A stretch of DNA of 64,000 bases from Mytilus trossulus (lineage: Eukaryota; Mollusca; Bivalvia; Mytilida; Mytilidae), in assembly GCF_036588685.1 (NCBI RefSeq), contig NC_086376.1, positions 28,371,930-28,435,929 of the forward strand. The letters run 5' to 3'. The position numbers and the translations under genes are program-made. The notes under the pieces were generated by a model, which was not told the DNA's origin, did not search any database, and saw only the letters and a program-made list of their open reading frames with translations. Of this stretch, positions 10,601 through 22,500 are shown one piece after another. Numbering within the stretch: position 1 is the stretch's first letter; the number at the start of each line of letters is the position of its first letter.

Positions 10601-13600
10601 GTAAACTTAATTATTTATTCAATAGAGACACAATAAAGCATAACTTGGTAAACTTATTTTTTTCAATAGAGACAGCGTAAAGCAAATCCTGGTAAAATTA
10701 ATTCTTTATTCAATAGACACCGTAAAACAAATCTTAGTAAACTCTATTCATTCGTAAAGTAGTTATAGGTGCACATGACAGAACAATTGCACTTGACCAG
10801 AAGTGACTGTCAATGTTGCAAAGCAAATCCTGGTAAACTCTATTCATTCGGAAAGCAAATCCTGGTCAAATTAATTCTTTATTCAATAGAGACACCAAAT
10901 AAAAGCATAACTTGGTAAAGTTATTTTTTTCAATAGAGACAGCGTAAAGCAAATCCTGGGATTATTTTTGTAATCAATAGTCAGAGACACCATAAAACCG
11001 TGCATCAAGCACGTTGGTAAAGAGACATTACAGTTATCAAAGGTATCAGGCTTACAATTAGATATGTCATAATCGCGTTTCGTCTACATCAACTCATCAG
11101 TGACGCTCAGATCAAAATAGTTAGAAATCAAACAATTAAGTATAATGTTGAAGAGCATTGAGTACCCAAAATTTCAAAAAGTTGCTCCAAGTACGGACAA
11201 GGTATTCTATAACTGTTAACTGTAACTGTTCAAAATAACTCACCAAATTTATGTCAATGTATGGTAAACTAACATAACACAGTAACAATTGTGTAGTTCC
11301 GTTTTAGATTAAATTATCTCTCTCTTGTTCCATTTAGCTTCAGACTAACATTTATAGTAAATGATTCTATAAGCTATTATTTAAATACTGAAATTCAATA
11401 AATATTTGCAGCATGAAGGTTACTCTAATGATGCACCCTACCCTAATGACATCGCTTTGTTAAAGCTAGAAACACCAGTGCAATTCACTGATGAAATAAG
11501 CACGGCTTGTATACCTTCAGCTGGAGAGAGTTTTACAACTGAAGACAATTGCTGGATTTCAGGATGGGGAGATACGAAGGGTAATACACATGAATTATAT
11601 GTACAACAAAATGTTTATATCTTTTCTCTTCCTGTACCAAGTCAGGAATAACACAGTTGTTATCCATTCGTTTGGTGTGATTAAGTTTTTGATTTTGCCA
11701 CTGGATTTGCTTAGGGAATTATAGTTCGTTACTAGAACACACCCGTCATATCGCGGGTCCGTGACTGAATTAAGGTATATAACTATGCGCAAGCCTTATT
11801 TTAGTATTAGTATTGTCATCTGAAAAAGTCATGCCGATTTTAAGTTACACAGTTTTTCTCTGCTTTCAAATCTTTCTGTTTGAACCCGTCGAACTGGAAC
11901 TTATTAATTATTGGTAATATTGATTATTTGGAAAACAAAAGGTCCTGGAATGGAGTATTTTTTAATCAACAACATTGCCCTATATATTAGTTATAAAAAA
12001 AGATGAATTCTTTGATTCGCTGTTTTACGTCATGTATGCCCACTAACAAATTGAAAACTGTTCCTCATTTTTAGTCTTGTTATCTTAGAAAGTCTTACTG
12101 ATTAAAATACTACAATAGGTAGCTATTTGACAATTTAGTAGTGTCAACCCTGTGATTATGACCCGTGTACATTGTATATAGCATATTAACCCTGAATACA
12201 CTGTTTGGTGGTGCGCCTGTCAGATGCGGAACGTACAGATTAGGTAATAGGTAACAGGTGAATATACTATTGGTATCGGTATCGGACTCGACCCGGAACT
12301 TCTTAATTATTGGCAATATTAATTACGTGGAAAACAAAAGGGCCTGGACAGGTGTAATTTTCAATCTATACTTTTGTACTATATTAGTGATATATAAAGT
12401 TGAATTCTTTGATTCGTCGTGTTTACGTGATAACGGCTGAAAAATTGGACTTCGTAATTTTAGTATTATAGATAGATTAGGGCCCTACCTTTAGGCGGGT
12501 CGCCCTATAGTGATCAGTGTGTCATGATGTATGTTCAACTTCCTAGGTCAAAGGTCACGGTCAAAAACTTTGGTTTCAGTTGACAACCCCGTGTCCTGTG
12601 GTGAAGATAGTGTCCGCTCCATATCTAGATAACCGTTATGATTTTATACTTAATACTTAACATGTTTATTAACCAACACCAGAGGGTGTGTCATGATGTA
12701 TGTACAACTTCCTAGGTCAAAGGTCAAGGTCAAAAACTTTGGTTTCAGTTGACAACCCCGTGTCCTGTGGTGAAGATCGTGTCCGCTCCATATCTAGATA
12801 ACCGTTATGATTTCAAAGTTTATACTTGACATCCATTTTAACCAACACCTGAAGGGTGTGTCATGATGTATGTACAACTGCCTAGGTCAAAGGTCTGTCT
12901 GTCTGTTGGTCTGTCCATCGCTAACAAATTTGATCCACACTATATTTTGAGAGGACAGCTGTTATTATTTCATACTTAATACCTGACAAACATTTTCAAC
13001 TTAACATATATATATTAACCAACAACATAGAATGTGTCATAATGTATGCATCCTAGGTCAAAGGCCAGTCCCGCTCTACCTCTCGAGAACCACGTTATTG
13101 ACAGCGGGGCCCACAGAGATGGCTCCCATCTCAATGGTATCTAGTTTTCGTTATTTTACTTTTTAAAGTTGAAGTTTCCATGCAGACAACACTGTGCATT
13201 AATTAACGTCAGACAACACCTGCATTATGTGTTACATGAAATCGGACAATCGATGAACTATCTTATATATAAACTGTACGTCAGGAATAAGGACCATTCA
13301 CGGTTTTGCAGACAAACACCACTTGGAAATACTTTTTAATGCATACTCCATCCGCTTCCAATAGACAGCCTCTTTCCCATATCTTTCATATACACTTCAA
13401 CAGTGTATTTCATGCATGATCAGTCCTCTCTGTTGTCACAAGTAACTTTAATGAAGAACACCATGTTCATCCTTTAAAATGGTTAGTACTAATCTTATGG
13501 ATATTGTTGTACCTGAAGAAACATTGTACAGGTGTATCTACTGAAAAACTTTCTAGTCATATTTCTGCCTGGTCAGTTTATAGATCTTAAATACGATTAA

Positions 13601-14952
13601 GGAAAAGCTGTGGTTATATATGTGCATATGCAAATTAAATCCAATGTTTCCGTAACTGCAAGTACTATACTATTATGCCTTATATAGTCTCATATAGATA
13701 TAAGAGTGGTCTGATTGGTTCTTTCATTTACTATATATTCTCTGCTTGTAGATACTGGAGATGAGACCAAGCTTCATGAACTTAAGAAGACAATAACAGA
13801 TAATCCAACATGTGCCAATAAATGGGGAGCTGGTAATATCATGGATACACATATCTGTGTTGGAAATGGTGATAAGGGAGCATGCAATGTAAGTCACTAT
13901 AGTAAACAACTTGCTTGCAGTCAATTGAGATAATTGCAGTCTTATTTGGACTGTTCAGTAGTTGTTAAGTTTCACAACATCATCATACTTAATTGTCTGA
14001 AAGGCTAATGAACAGTACTGAATTAACTGCAAGCAAGTTTTCTTGGCAGTATTGATTTACCACAGTAAACAACTCTGGACATTGAATGAAAGACTGAACA
14101 CATGTCAATAATTTAATTTTTATACTTTTCAGATGATGTCAAGATCAAAATGACCGTTTAAGACTAATATTGATTTAATATTGAATGAGTAAAGCTTTGA
14201 CTTCTAAAATTTCATCCAGTAAAAGCCTAGATATTTTGGGAAATGACCAAAATTCATTCATTTCATAAATCCACTTTTAGTATTCAACATCAAATGGAGA
14301 TATTGGATATCATTAAAGTAAGAGGTTTTCGTATCACCCTGAGTACTCTTTTTACTAATAATACCTTTTATGGGGTTAAGAAATTTTCTAGTCAAGTTTG
14401 GGGATATTCTTTCATTTTCACTAGCTACTTATTTCTGACAGAGTATGTATTTAATAAAAATTCATAAATATGATCACTTCAGTAACTGTAAATGTAGAGG
14501 TTGTATCTCAGAGATTATCAGTCTTTTTAATTATTTAAATTTTGTGATTGCAATAATTGTATTCTTTGTGGCATCACTATCATTCTTTCAACCTTTACCG
14601 AACATCAATGAAGCTGATAAATAAAATTGAGAATGGAAATGGGGAATGTGTCAATTAGACAACAACCACATAGAACAGACAACAGCAGAATGTCACCAAC
14701 AGGTCTTCAATGCAGCCAGAAATTCCCACACCTGAGTATTTAATCTCAGAGACTACATATTTTTTTGTACTTATATGTTAACAGGGTGATTCTGGAGGTC
14801 CTTTATCCTGTCAGAAAGACGTATGGTACCTGGCAGGAGCTACATCCTGGGGATATAATGGTTGTCAGACAGAAGGGTATCCCAATGTGTACACTAGGGT
14901 GTCAGAATACAGAGACTGGATCAAACATCATATCAGAATTAATAGAGACTAA
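7698..14952 (+). CDS. Secreted clip-like S1 serine protease (chymotrypsin/elastase-like), 8 exons
   Basis: Exons: 7698-7773, 8745-8945, 9253-9363, 9889-10072, 10466-10553, 11412-11580, 13752-13888, 14785-14952. All introns are GT-AG and the phases fit, giving 377 aa. Residues 1-16 form a signal peptide ([16 protein letters not shown]). About 45-80 is a Gly/Pro-rich linker (GDGSYPGG twice). Residues 94-125 carry six cysteines ending CC, resembling a clip domain. Activation would be at R144-IVHG. The catalytic triad is H186 (TAAHC), D233 (NDIALL) and S325 (GDSGGP). Cysteines suggest the five bonds of chymotrypsin, including C135-C253 holding the pro-chain. The position equivalent to 189 is Gly319, so trypsin-like Arg/Lys specificity is unlikely. 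Digestive or immune zymogen role is inferred. Introns hold a 26-bp array, an exon-5-derived minisatellite and a 170-bp repeat array. Confidence 0.93.
8022..8279 (+). repeat. 26-bp tandem array in protease intron 1
   Basis: Ten copies of ATTCGATTACACACTTTATT + GATATC, nearly identical. One copy is shortened by 2 nt (ATTCGATAACACTTT). The near identity implies recent expansion, so copy number is probably variable among individuals. It lies about 470 bp before exon 2. Confidence 0.95.
9575..9848 (+). repeat. Dispersed repeat with internal deletion, protease intron 3
   Basis: Contains GGGACACCCAAACTCACAGG, AATGCCATGGCTAAAAA and CGAACCCCACCAAAGACATA, then jumps to ATATCCGCTACCATCTGTGT and CTCGTGATGGCGTTCGTG. 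The same family lies reversed at 5872-6195 and partly at 56335. It ends about 40 bp before exon 4. Confidence 0.55.
10200..10330 (-). repeat. Hammerhead-bearing element, ribozyme deleted
   Basis: Reads, on the plus strand, ACTCATCATAGATTCCAGG, then CGCCAGACTCATCAGTGACG. In intact reverse copies the ribozyme occupies the space between CGCCAGAC and AGACTCATCAG. Here the two AGAC tetramers have collapsed into one, removing stem II, GAAA and stem III. Located in protease intron 4. Confidence 0.55.
10541..10990 (+). repeat. Intronic minisatellite built from the exon 5 end and donor site
   Basis: About nine degenerate units of roughly 45 bp start with AAAGCAAATCCTGGTAAA and continue with TTAATTCTTTATTCAATAGA and GACACCGT. 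The first unit is the real end of exon 5 (coding AKQIL) plus its splice donor at 10554. Later units at about 10589, 10634, 10679, 10725, 10819, 10852, 10900 and 10946 copy it, several keeping CTG|GTAAA as a decoy donor. Confidence 0.85.
10756..10832 (+). pseudogene. Duplicated, frameshifted copy of protease exon 5
   Basis: This 77-bp stretch copies exon 5 from AAAGTAGT to CAAATCCTG. It keeps GACAGAACAATTGCAC and AGTGACTGTCAATGTTGC. Exon 5 has CACATGGACC where this copy has CACTTGACC, so one base is lost and the frame is broken. No acceptor like that of exon 5 precedes it. It sits inside the minisatellite and is followed by an intact-looking GTAAAC donor. Inference: exon fragment carried along by unequal exchange, not a usable alternative exon. 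Confidence 0.85.
11035..11215 (-). repeat. Hammerhead-bearing element, protease intron 5
   Basis: Reverse copy of the dispersed element. Plus-strand blocks are AACTCATCAGTGACGCTCAG, GTTGAAGAGCATTGAG and CAAGTACGGACAAGGT. The ribozyme part is at 11064-11106. The side beyond the ribozyme is diverged. Confidence 0.6.
11064..11106 (-). ncRNA. Degenerate hammerhead ribozyme
   Basis: Minus-strand order: stem I GCGTCA, CTGATGA intact, stem II GTT GATGTA GAC, GAAA intact, then CGCGATTA where intact copies have CGCGCGTC, then TGACAT. The catalytic core residues are present. Stem III pairing is lost and the cleavage triplet is changed to TTA, so activity is doubtful. Confidence 0.5.
11630..12450. repeat. 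Repeat cluster in protease intron 6
   Basis: At 11630-11715 there is a reverse fragment of the TCATATTCCTGACT family (CCAAGTCAGGAATAACACAG). Two diverged copies of one segment follow, at about 11880-12055 and 12280-12445. Each has CTTATTAATTATTGG or CTTCTTAATTATTGG, then GGAAAACAAAAGG, then GAATTCTTTGATTCG. Non-coding. Confidence 0.5.
12545..12557 (+). promoter_or_regulatory. Perfect DR1 nuclear-receptor motif (copy 1 of 4)
   Basis: AGGTCA-A-AGGTCA, the consensus direct repeat with one-base spacing bound by RXR/HNF4-type receptors. It recurs at 12714-12726 (perfect) and decayed at 12884-12896 and 13055-13067, once per 170-bp unit. Binding is not shown by sequence alone. Confidence 0.35.
12714..12726 (+). 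promoter_or_regulatory. Perfect DR1 nuclear-receptor motif (copy 2 of 4)
   Basis: Same AGGTCA-A-AGGTCA as at 12545, one repeat unit downstream. A further AGGTCA half-site follows directly (AAGGTCAAGGTCA). Function is uncertain because the motif is carried by a repeat. Confidence 0.35.
13908..14039. repeat. Short foldback next to protease exon 7
   Basis: Arms AACTTGCTTGCAGT (13908-13921) and ACTGCAAGCAAGTT (14026-14039) are perfect inverted repeats. An inner pair of CAGT/ACTG blocks also occurs. It begins 20 bp after the exon 7 donor. It may be a small MITE; no target duplication was identified. Confidence 0.5.
14626..14735 (+). repeat. Dispersed mussel-type repeat (GGGGAATGTGTCAATTAGAC family)
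   Basis: Contains GGAAATGGGGAATGTGTCAA, AGACAACAGCAGAATGTCAC and CAACAGGTCTTCAATGCAGC. A reverse copy lies at 46530-46625. The 44-bp array at 45257 appears built from the first 40 bp of this family. It lies 50 bp before the last protease exon. Confidence 0.6.
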
Positions 14953-14990
14953 GTAGCAGATATATTTACAGAAAAGGAACGTCATATGAG

Positions 14991-14996
14991 AATAAA
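14991..14996 (+). terminator. Candidate polyadenylation signal of the protease gene
   Basis: AATAAA 39 nt after the stop codon, with a second AATAAA at 15061-15066. Either would give a short 3' UTR. Confidence 0.45.
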
Positions 14997-15066
14997 TAGA
15001 AAATAAGATATGTTAACAGAATGGAAACACAAAAATTAGACTTAATCAGACTTAATTTGAAATAAA

Positions 15067-16545
15067 TTATATCACAGCATTTAAAAATACATGAGTTTGT
15101 TATTTTGGTTTGGTTTTGCCCTAAATGTATATGTTGAAATCACTGCTTCGTTTCAATCAATGTGCACTTCAATGCAAGAGAAAGGAAACATCTGAACTGG
15201 CTATTAAAATATCAATGACTTATAGATTACAGTTGAGGAGAATATCCCTCTTTAATTATCACTGCATCCTAGGTGAAGGTTATATATTAACTAAAATTAC
15301 GCTGATTTTGAGCATTTAACAAGGGTTTTTCATGTATACACATAAACCCAGACCATTATTACTTTGATATGTTACTTGTAGTGTGTCTTGTAATTACAAG
15401 TTAGAAGACAACCTGCAAGTTAAACAAAAAGAAACTTTTTCTTATGGTGCCTTAGTTATAATGTACATGTAAGCACTTGCAGATATGAAAATCATGGCTA
15501 CAACATCTGTGTCCTTAAAGTTTATATGGACAATCTAAAATCAACCAGCATTTCAAGAAAGAAACATAATAAAATAATTGTATGTAAAAATTTAATAATA
15601 AATATTTGTAGTACATGTCTATTGATATTCAAGTGACATTTGCATAATCATGTTGTTTTGATAGCAGTTGCTAATTACAATAGATTTGAAAAAGCAATTC
15701 ATCATTTGATTTTTAAACACTATAAAAGCTATAAACCACATTTATAGTTAAAGCAATATATATCATATGTCCGGTGGAGAAATTTGTAGCTCTTATAATA
15801 TTATAGTTTTATATGCATAACTATTGTGTAATGCTGAACTTTTGTGTGCATAAATATATATCGAGATAAAATGTGCAAAAACCAAGGTATATGACCTTAA
15901 AACCTTACTATGCTACTCGTTGTTGGAATAATACTATCATGGGAATACATATTTTGATTTAAAGCTACTGGTTTTATAACTTACAAATATAAAAGCTAGA
16001 AAAAAATGCTGTTTTAATTAATACTATTTAGGAATTATCAAATAAAACAAAGCCTCTTGTAATACATGTACTTCACTTTAAGTGCATAAATATCATGTAT
16101 TATGCTAAACTTTGTGCATAAATATCACTTAATGCTATGCTTTGTTCATAAATATCACATAATGCTAATCTTTGTTTAAAAATATCCATTAATACTATTA
16201 AAGCTTTGTGCATAAATATCACATAATGCTAAACCTTGCACATAAATATGCTATCTCTTGGCAATGGTAAATAAACTATACTTATAATACAAATAAAAAA
16301 ATAAATATCTTAAAAGAAATACAACAGCCAGCCATCAGCTGAACTTTTTTTCTTTGGTATCTGTTTAGAAAACCATGATCAATGTAATATCTCTAATACT
16401 GGTTACTGTATATTAATGTATAAAAATTCAGCACTGCCAAAAACATACTTTTCCTCTTAGACACATTATACATATTGCTGTTAACAGTTTTTAAAGTTTT
16501 GTAATTCACAACTTCAAATTAAACTCCAAAATATAAATTTCAAAT
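15067..16545. other. Convergent intergenic spacer
   Basis: Separates the ends of the protease and CFAP161 genes. AT-rich, with no reading frame of note. It contains the TGCATAAATATCAC minisatellite at 16080-16255, with related units near 15810-15860. The CFAP161 3' UTR must end somewhere here; I see no TTTATT near its stop, so the polyadenylation site is undecided. Confidence 0.5.
16080..16255 (+). repeat. Degenerate ~32-bp minisatellite
   Basis: Five or more units of GTGCATAAATATCAC + ATAATGCTAAACTTT, with substitutions and small indels. Related units also lie at about 15810-15860. Sits between the two convergent genes. Confidence 0.7.
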
Positions 16546-19500
16546 CTATGAGGCAGTAGTAGATTGTGTGGCTTCATTATTAATAACTGGATAAATTTCA
16601 TCACCAGGCACTCCCATCATGATCATCCAATGGTTGACTTCTTTATCTGCACGATGAGAATCTAAGAAGGTGTTGCATGATATTTCATACTCTCGTGTTC
16701 CAAATGGAGTTCTGCAATTAAATAAATAGAAAAATTAGTTCATTTCACAAGAAATACCTTTATTATACCCCTGCACATATGATTTTCAATTACATTAAAA
16801 ACTATTAAATTCCTACATATTTTTATGTATATTGATGTGTTTTCAATATTCTACATTAGGTAGGGGCTCTAGATGTATAAACCTAATTTGTTTGCCTGTA
16901 GTCAGGAACCTCTGGCCTTTGATATTCTTTATTGGTTCATTTTTATTTTAGAAGTTTAATGTGACATTTATTGAAATAGTACATGTTTGTTTAGAGGCCA
17001 GCTGAAGCTCACTACAGATGCTGGATTTTTTAAAGTAAATTCATGTTTTAATCATATAAGATTGTGCAACAATAGGTAGCTTTTGCTTCATTATTTCAAA
17101 AAGGATGTTCCTTTAAAGAATTTAAATAATTCTATCATGTCATGCTCTATGCAAATTCTAACACATAATTAGACTGACTCAATTATCTCCCTTGTTTTGT
17201 CATGTTTATACAATAAAATTGAAGTACAAACCTCATACAAAAGTCCTCTTCAACAGCTAAATTCTGATTAGTATATTTGTGGTTGAAAATTATTTTGGTG
17301 TTAGCCTGTAATGATAACAATAATTTATATGAAAACAAAATTAAGGTATTAGTTATGATAACAATAACATCAATGATTTGCATTTCAAACTTTTCATTTA
17401 TAGACGTAGAAATGTTTTATACTGTAATTAATGAATGGCTGTTATTTATTTTGAATTTATTGAACCATAAAATTAATTTTTGACTCTTCACATTGAATAA
17501 TCCGCAAAATAAATTATTGCCATTCATTATAAATAAATTTCTATCAAAAATAAGGCTCAAAGATATATATTAATATGAATAACAACATACACAGATGTTT
17601 GCGTATGAATACACAACGTTAGAGTGGGCGTGTCTTCATAAAAATTGATAACATTGAAAATAAAGCTAATTATTTTAACCAATCAGAAGACAGTAAATAC
17701 ACCAAATTTATTTATATAATGTTAATGTCAACATGTTTTATAATAGATGCTTTCTTTATATAATTTTTAATGTTATCGTCTCTTGTAATTCTGTACAGAT
17801 GGCTCTCTTTTTTATATTTATATATTTTTACATTTAATGTAATGTTGTATATATATTATTGAGAGATGCCTAAGACTTAAATAAAATATTGAATTGAATT
17901 TATATAATAATATTTTGTGACTTTTAACTTTTATCAAGTATTGATTCTTTCTATTACATTAGAAACAATTTATTAAAACAAACTATACAAATGTACTACT
18001 TTTTCAAGTTTTGAATAATTAAGTTACAAAAAATTTACAAAAAAAATATCTTTTTTTTTAAAATTCAGAATTTTTGTATGATTTCTTTGAAACAAAAGCA
18101 AAGATTACTCACAGGCACAGCGATTCCCTCATATTCTAACCGTAACTGTGGATTAAAGTGTAAAATTTGGAACTCTGTAAGGAAGGATGGCTCGGGCACA
18201 TATGTGACATCTTGATGTCTGGATCTTGGAGCTGATTTGCCAGTTGTGGCTCTATCACTTGATAAGAACAACTAAAATACAGTAAAAAAGTCAAATCAAA
18301 CCACATATTTTAAACCACATATAAATATACAGTGAATGAAAACTGTCATATTTTAATAGATTGTTTTCTCTGAGTGGACTATGGATATTAATAAAAATAT
18401 ATATATAGTTTTCATTAGAACTTTTGCTTCATATAAAACAAAAGTAAAAAGGAAAGGCTAGTTCTTTCATTTAATGAATTGAAAAAATATATACATTTAT
18501 GCTTAACACTACATAGTATTTTAATTGCAATCATTCTTATGGTACCCACCACAGACAGAGATAATGGATGATACTTAATTAGCAATATTTGATTTGGGAT
18601 TTTTTTAGTACAAATGTAATTCATACTTAATATATATGAAATTGAATGTCACCAAATTTCTGTACTTGTTTCTCCTTCGGCAGCAATTTGGAAAAGAGGC
18701 TGTATATTCAAACATGTGCTTGTAGCAGCGCCCCCTTTCAATTAAAGAATTCCAAAGAGTTTCAAGACAGATAATAACATATGTACCTACTTAACTATTT
18801 TACATATTTCTAAAAATTTACAGAACATGATAACACAAGACTGAATACAATAAAAGTTTACAGTCTTTATTTGTGCCATAAAGTCACCTATGCTGCACAT
18901 AAGTGTATTTATGCTTAACACTACATAGTATTTTAATTGCAATCATTCTTATGGAACCCACCACAGAATCAAGAGTTTCTTGCACATGTGTTTGGAAAAT
19001 GTCAGATTAATTCAGACAGAGATAATGGATGATACTTAATTAGCAATATTTGATTTGGGATTTTTTTAGTACAAATGTAATTCATACTTTTCATCTTAAA
19101 ATTGAAACTGATGATGATTTGATGGTCAATTTTCAGTGGCAGGGATTTACTCCTTAAAAATAGAATTAAGAATTAAATCACATAAGGAATGACTGAAATT
19201 CTTATCTTTTCAGAACTAACCTAAAAATTGTTAGGCACACTTTACTGGTTATTCTACATGTATGTGCATCATATGTCTAATGTTGTTTCTTCATATACAG
19301 AAAAATACTGCAGTCTTTCCTTAAATGTTGCATGGCTAAGTGAAGAAGCAGCTTAATATCTGCTAATACCAATATCTAGGTTTGAACTGGTCAGGGATAC
19401 ATTTGTAAACCCATGACCTCCTGCACTCAAGACAAGCACTCTTAACATGACACCAGTGAGCCAGTTATTAAATTGACAACTGTTTGAACATACAAAAATA

Positions 19501-22500
19501 AGTATCAACAAAAGATCTGATTGAATATATGACAAATATTGAAAAAAAACCATATAATTCTATTAACAGTATATCATACTTACACTCCCTCCCTCATTAT
19601 CTAATGTACACAAGAAAAACTTCTGTCCATATCGTAATGGCTGTCCACATGGTGTACCATCAGCACTGAAATATAACAGGGGAGATAACTCATGATTTAA
19701 CTTAATCTTAGACACTAGAGGAGAAACTGACAGTCACTTGGTCAACTGTTACATGTAAATTCTTTTTCATAAACTTATCATAGATACCAGATTAAAATTT
19801 TGTATGCCAGACACAGCTACTGTCTTAAGTTCTGGATACTTTCTTTGATATATGAAGCTATACTTGAGATATGCTTTTTTTATAATGTTGAAATCTTACA
19901 CCCCCTATACTAAAAGTCATGTCAATATACTGATCATACTACAAATATAAGTTGTTCTGGTAGACACAATGACAATCGTGTTAATTCTTCCCCCGATCTT
20001 AAGTTCATTTTCAATTTGTATATAATATAAACATGATTAGTTTAGTATAGTTACTTGAACTTTTCAAAATATATTGCCTTTAATCTTCCATTTTTACTGA
20101 GACTTATTAAAATACTAAATATCAACAACTTTCCAGTACAATGTACAATATATATATATATGTTCGAATCCTGGCGAGGGAAGAACCAAAAATTTGCGAA
20201 AGCAAATTTTCAGATCTAACATTGTTGGGTTGATGTTTAGACGAGTTGTATATATATATATAATATGAAAAATTAAAAATTTGTAAGGGTTCCGCGGAAC
20301 CCAGTGTCTCGCCTACTTTTGCTGTAAATCACAGGCTAAACAAAAATGAGGAAAAAAATCAATAAAAATATTCCTCTTGATACTATCTTATGATTGTAAG
20401 AAGCTTCTGTCCAAGTTTGGTAAAAATCTAGAATAATTAATGAATCTAATAAATGTTTTGAAAACTTTAACTGCAGACTGTATGTAATGTTCACTGGAAG
20501 AAAATCTAAGTCCATTTAAAAGTAAAATACAGAAAAATGGAGTTGTCTTTTTACAAAATTTACTTCTGGATACTACATGTATCTAATGATCATAAATAAG
20601 CTTTTGTCCAAATTTAGTACAAACCCAGGATAGGTTAAGAAAGTTATTAAAATTTTAAAAACTTTTACCACAGAGTGAATGTTATGTTTCCCGCAGAAAA
20701 ACTAAGTCCATTTAAAAGTAAAATACAGAAAAAATGGATTTATTTGTTTACAAAATTTACTTCTGGATACTAACTTATGATCATAAACAAGTTTCTGTCC
20801 AAGTTTGGAACAAACCAAGGATAGTTTAAGAAAGTTATTTAAATTCTAAAAACTTTAACCTCAGAGTGAATGTAATGTTTCCCCGCAGAAAAAAATAAGT
20901 CCATTTATAAGTAAAATACAGAAAAAATAGAATTTTATTTTTACAAAATTTACTTCTGGATACTATCTTATGATCATAAACAAGCTTCTGACCAAGTTTG
21001 GTAGAAATCCAGTATAGTTTAAGAAAGTTATTAAAATTTCAAAAACTTTAACCACAGAGTGAATATTTGTGGACGCCGCCGACGACGAAGCCAACGGAAA
21101 GTAGGATCGCTTAGTCTCGCTTTTTCGACTAAAGTCGAAGGCTCGACAAAAAAGATCTGATGAATTATACCTTTTGAATAGCTGAATGAAGATGTAGAGG
21201 CTTAATAATTTGGCAAATTTAATCAACTTTGAGCTTTACCTTGTAATAACAAATGTGTTTCTGAGATTTGCCCCCAATTCTTTTGATCCTGCTGTATTGC
21301 ATGGTCCCTCTATTTTTTTGGCTTCTAGAATTTTCTGTATTGCAGGGGAAACTGCTAACTGGCAATCTGCCCTTGGTTCAACATGAGCAAAAAATTTGGT
21401 TTTATCACGAGCACCTGGACAACGTAGATTTACTTTATCACCAAAGTGAACCAATCCATCCCTAGATATACTGAGTTGAAGCTGAAAGTAAAACATATGA
21501 AAAGTTTTAACCAAGTTAAGTGCAAATATATACCAATTTTGTGGATGTTGTTGGTATAAATTAACCATTTTTTTTTCTTTTCAGAGAAGTACACTTTTGG
21601 ATTTTTTTTTTTGCATACTTGATTTGCATATGATTTTTAACAAAAAATCAGAAAATATGCTTTATCATATTAATGCATTGCGAAAAAACAAATATTTCTT
21701 CAAATAAATTTGAGTTAGATATTCTTATGAATGCCTTTTTCATATAGGATACCAATTTGATTAAATCTGATGCAGACATTTTCTAGTCAAACGGTTTCAA
21801 CTGAGGTACATGTACTACACACTAATATAAGCCTCAAAAAGCATCATTATGGTGTATAGGGGTGGCGTCAAAAGGTGTCATTATGGAGGAAATGCATTAC
21901 ATATATATCTGTATGTAGCTTTTACTAACACGGCAAAATCTTTATTCACATTTTTATGAACTTTTATAATATGTCAACAAATAATGTAATATTTCTTAAA
22001 ATTGCAGAAATTGGATTTAAAATATTGCCTCCGACTCATTTTTTTCCCACTTTGACACTTTACTTACTCTGTCAAATAATGTCTGTTGAAGTTGTGATCT
22101 TTTCTGGTAAAGTAGTTCACCCTTTTCTCTCCTTTCTAGAAAATCTTTCAGTGTATCCTACAAAAAAATAGGTTAATACTGGACTGTACATTGAAATGAC
22201 ACAAATAGTTTCAGAATTTGTTACTGAAGCAGTCTAAAAAAAGTAATTGTCTTTCAAAATCTTTAAACAAGGATGTATTTGAATCCTTATAAAATCAAAC
22301 ATCCATTATGCAGTGGTCTCGCTGGCTCAAAATAGTAGTGCCCTTAGCCTTGCCCTTCTGCCATGCTGTTTCCCCCCCCAAAAAAAAGGCCTTTTGTGTC
22401 ATCGATTTTCCTATCAAAAAGTATTTTACATTTATAACATATGGCATAGGAAAATTTTAGTCCAATTTGGGCTATTATAAAAAAAACCATTCCCTAGCTG

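Larger units (their letters stand above)
12480..13140 (+). repeat. Element with a 170-bp tandem core, protease intron 6
   Basis: Four units share TGTGTCATGATGTATGT and TCCTAGGTCAAAGG. Anchor positions 12545, 12714, 12884 and 13055 give a 169-171 bp period. Units 1 and 2 are nearly identical; 3 and 4 are shorter and diverged. A unique left arm (CTACCTTTAGGCGGGTCGCC) and a right arm (ACAGCGGGGCCCACAGAGA) flank the array. Arms plus tandem core recall the pearl/Helitron-like non-autonomous elements of bivalves. That assignment is inference. Confidence 0.65.

Noticed and set aside
20165..20185. GTTCGAATCC as evidence of a true tRNA gene
   Set aside because: There is no acceptor stem, D arm or anticodon arm around it; it is a SINE fragment.
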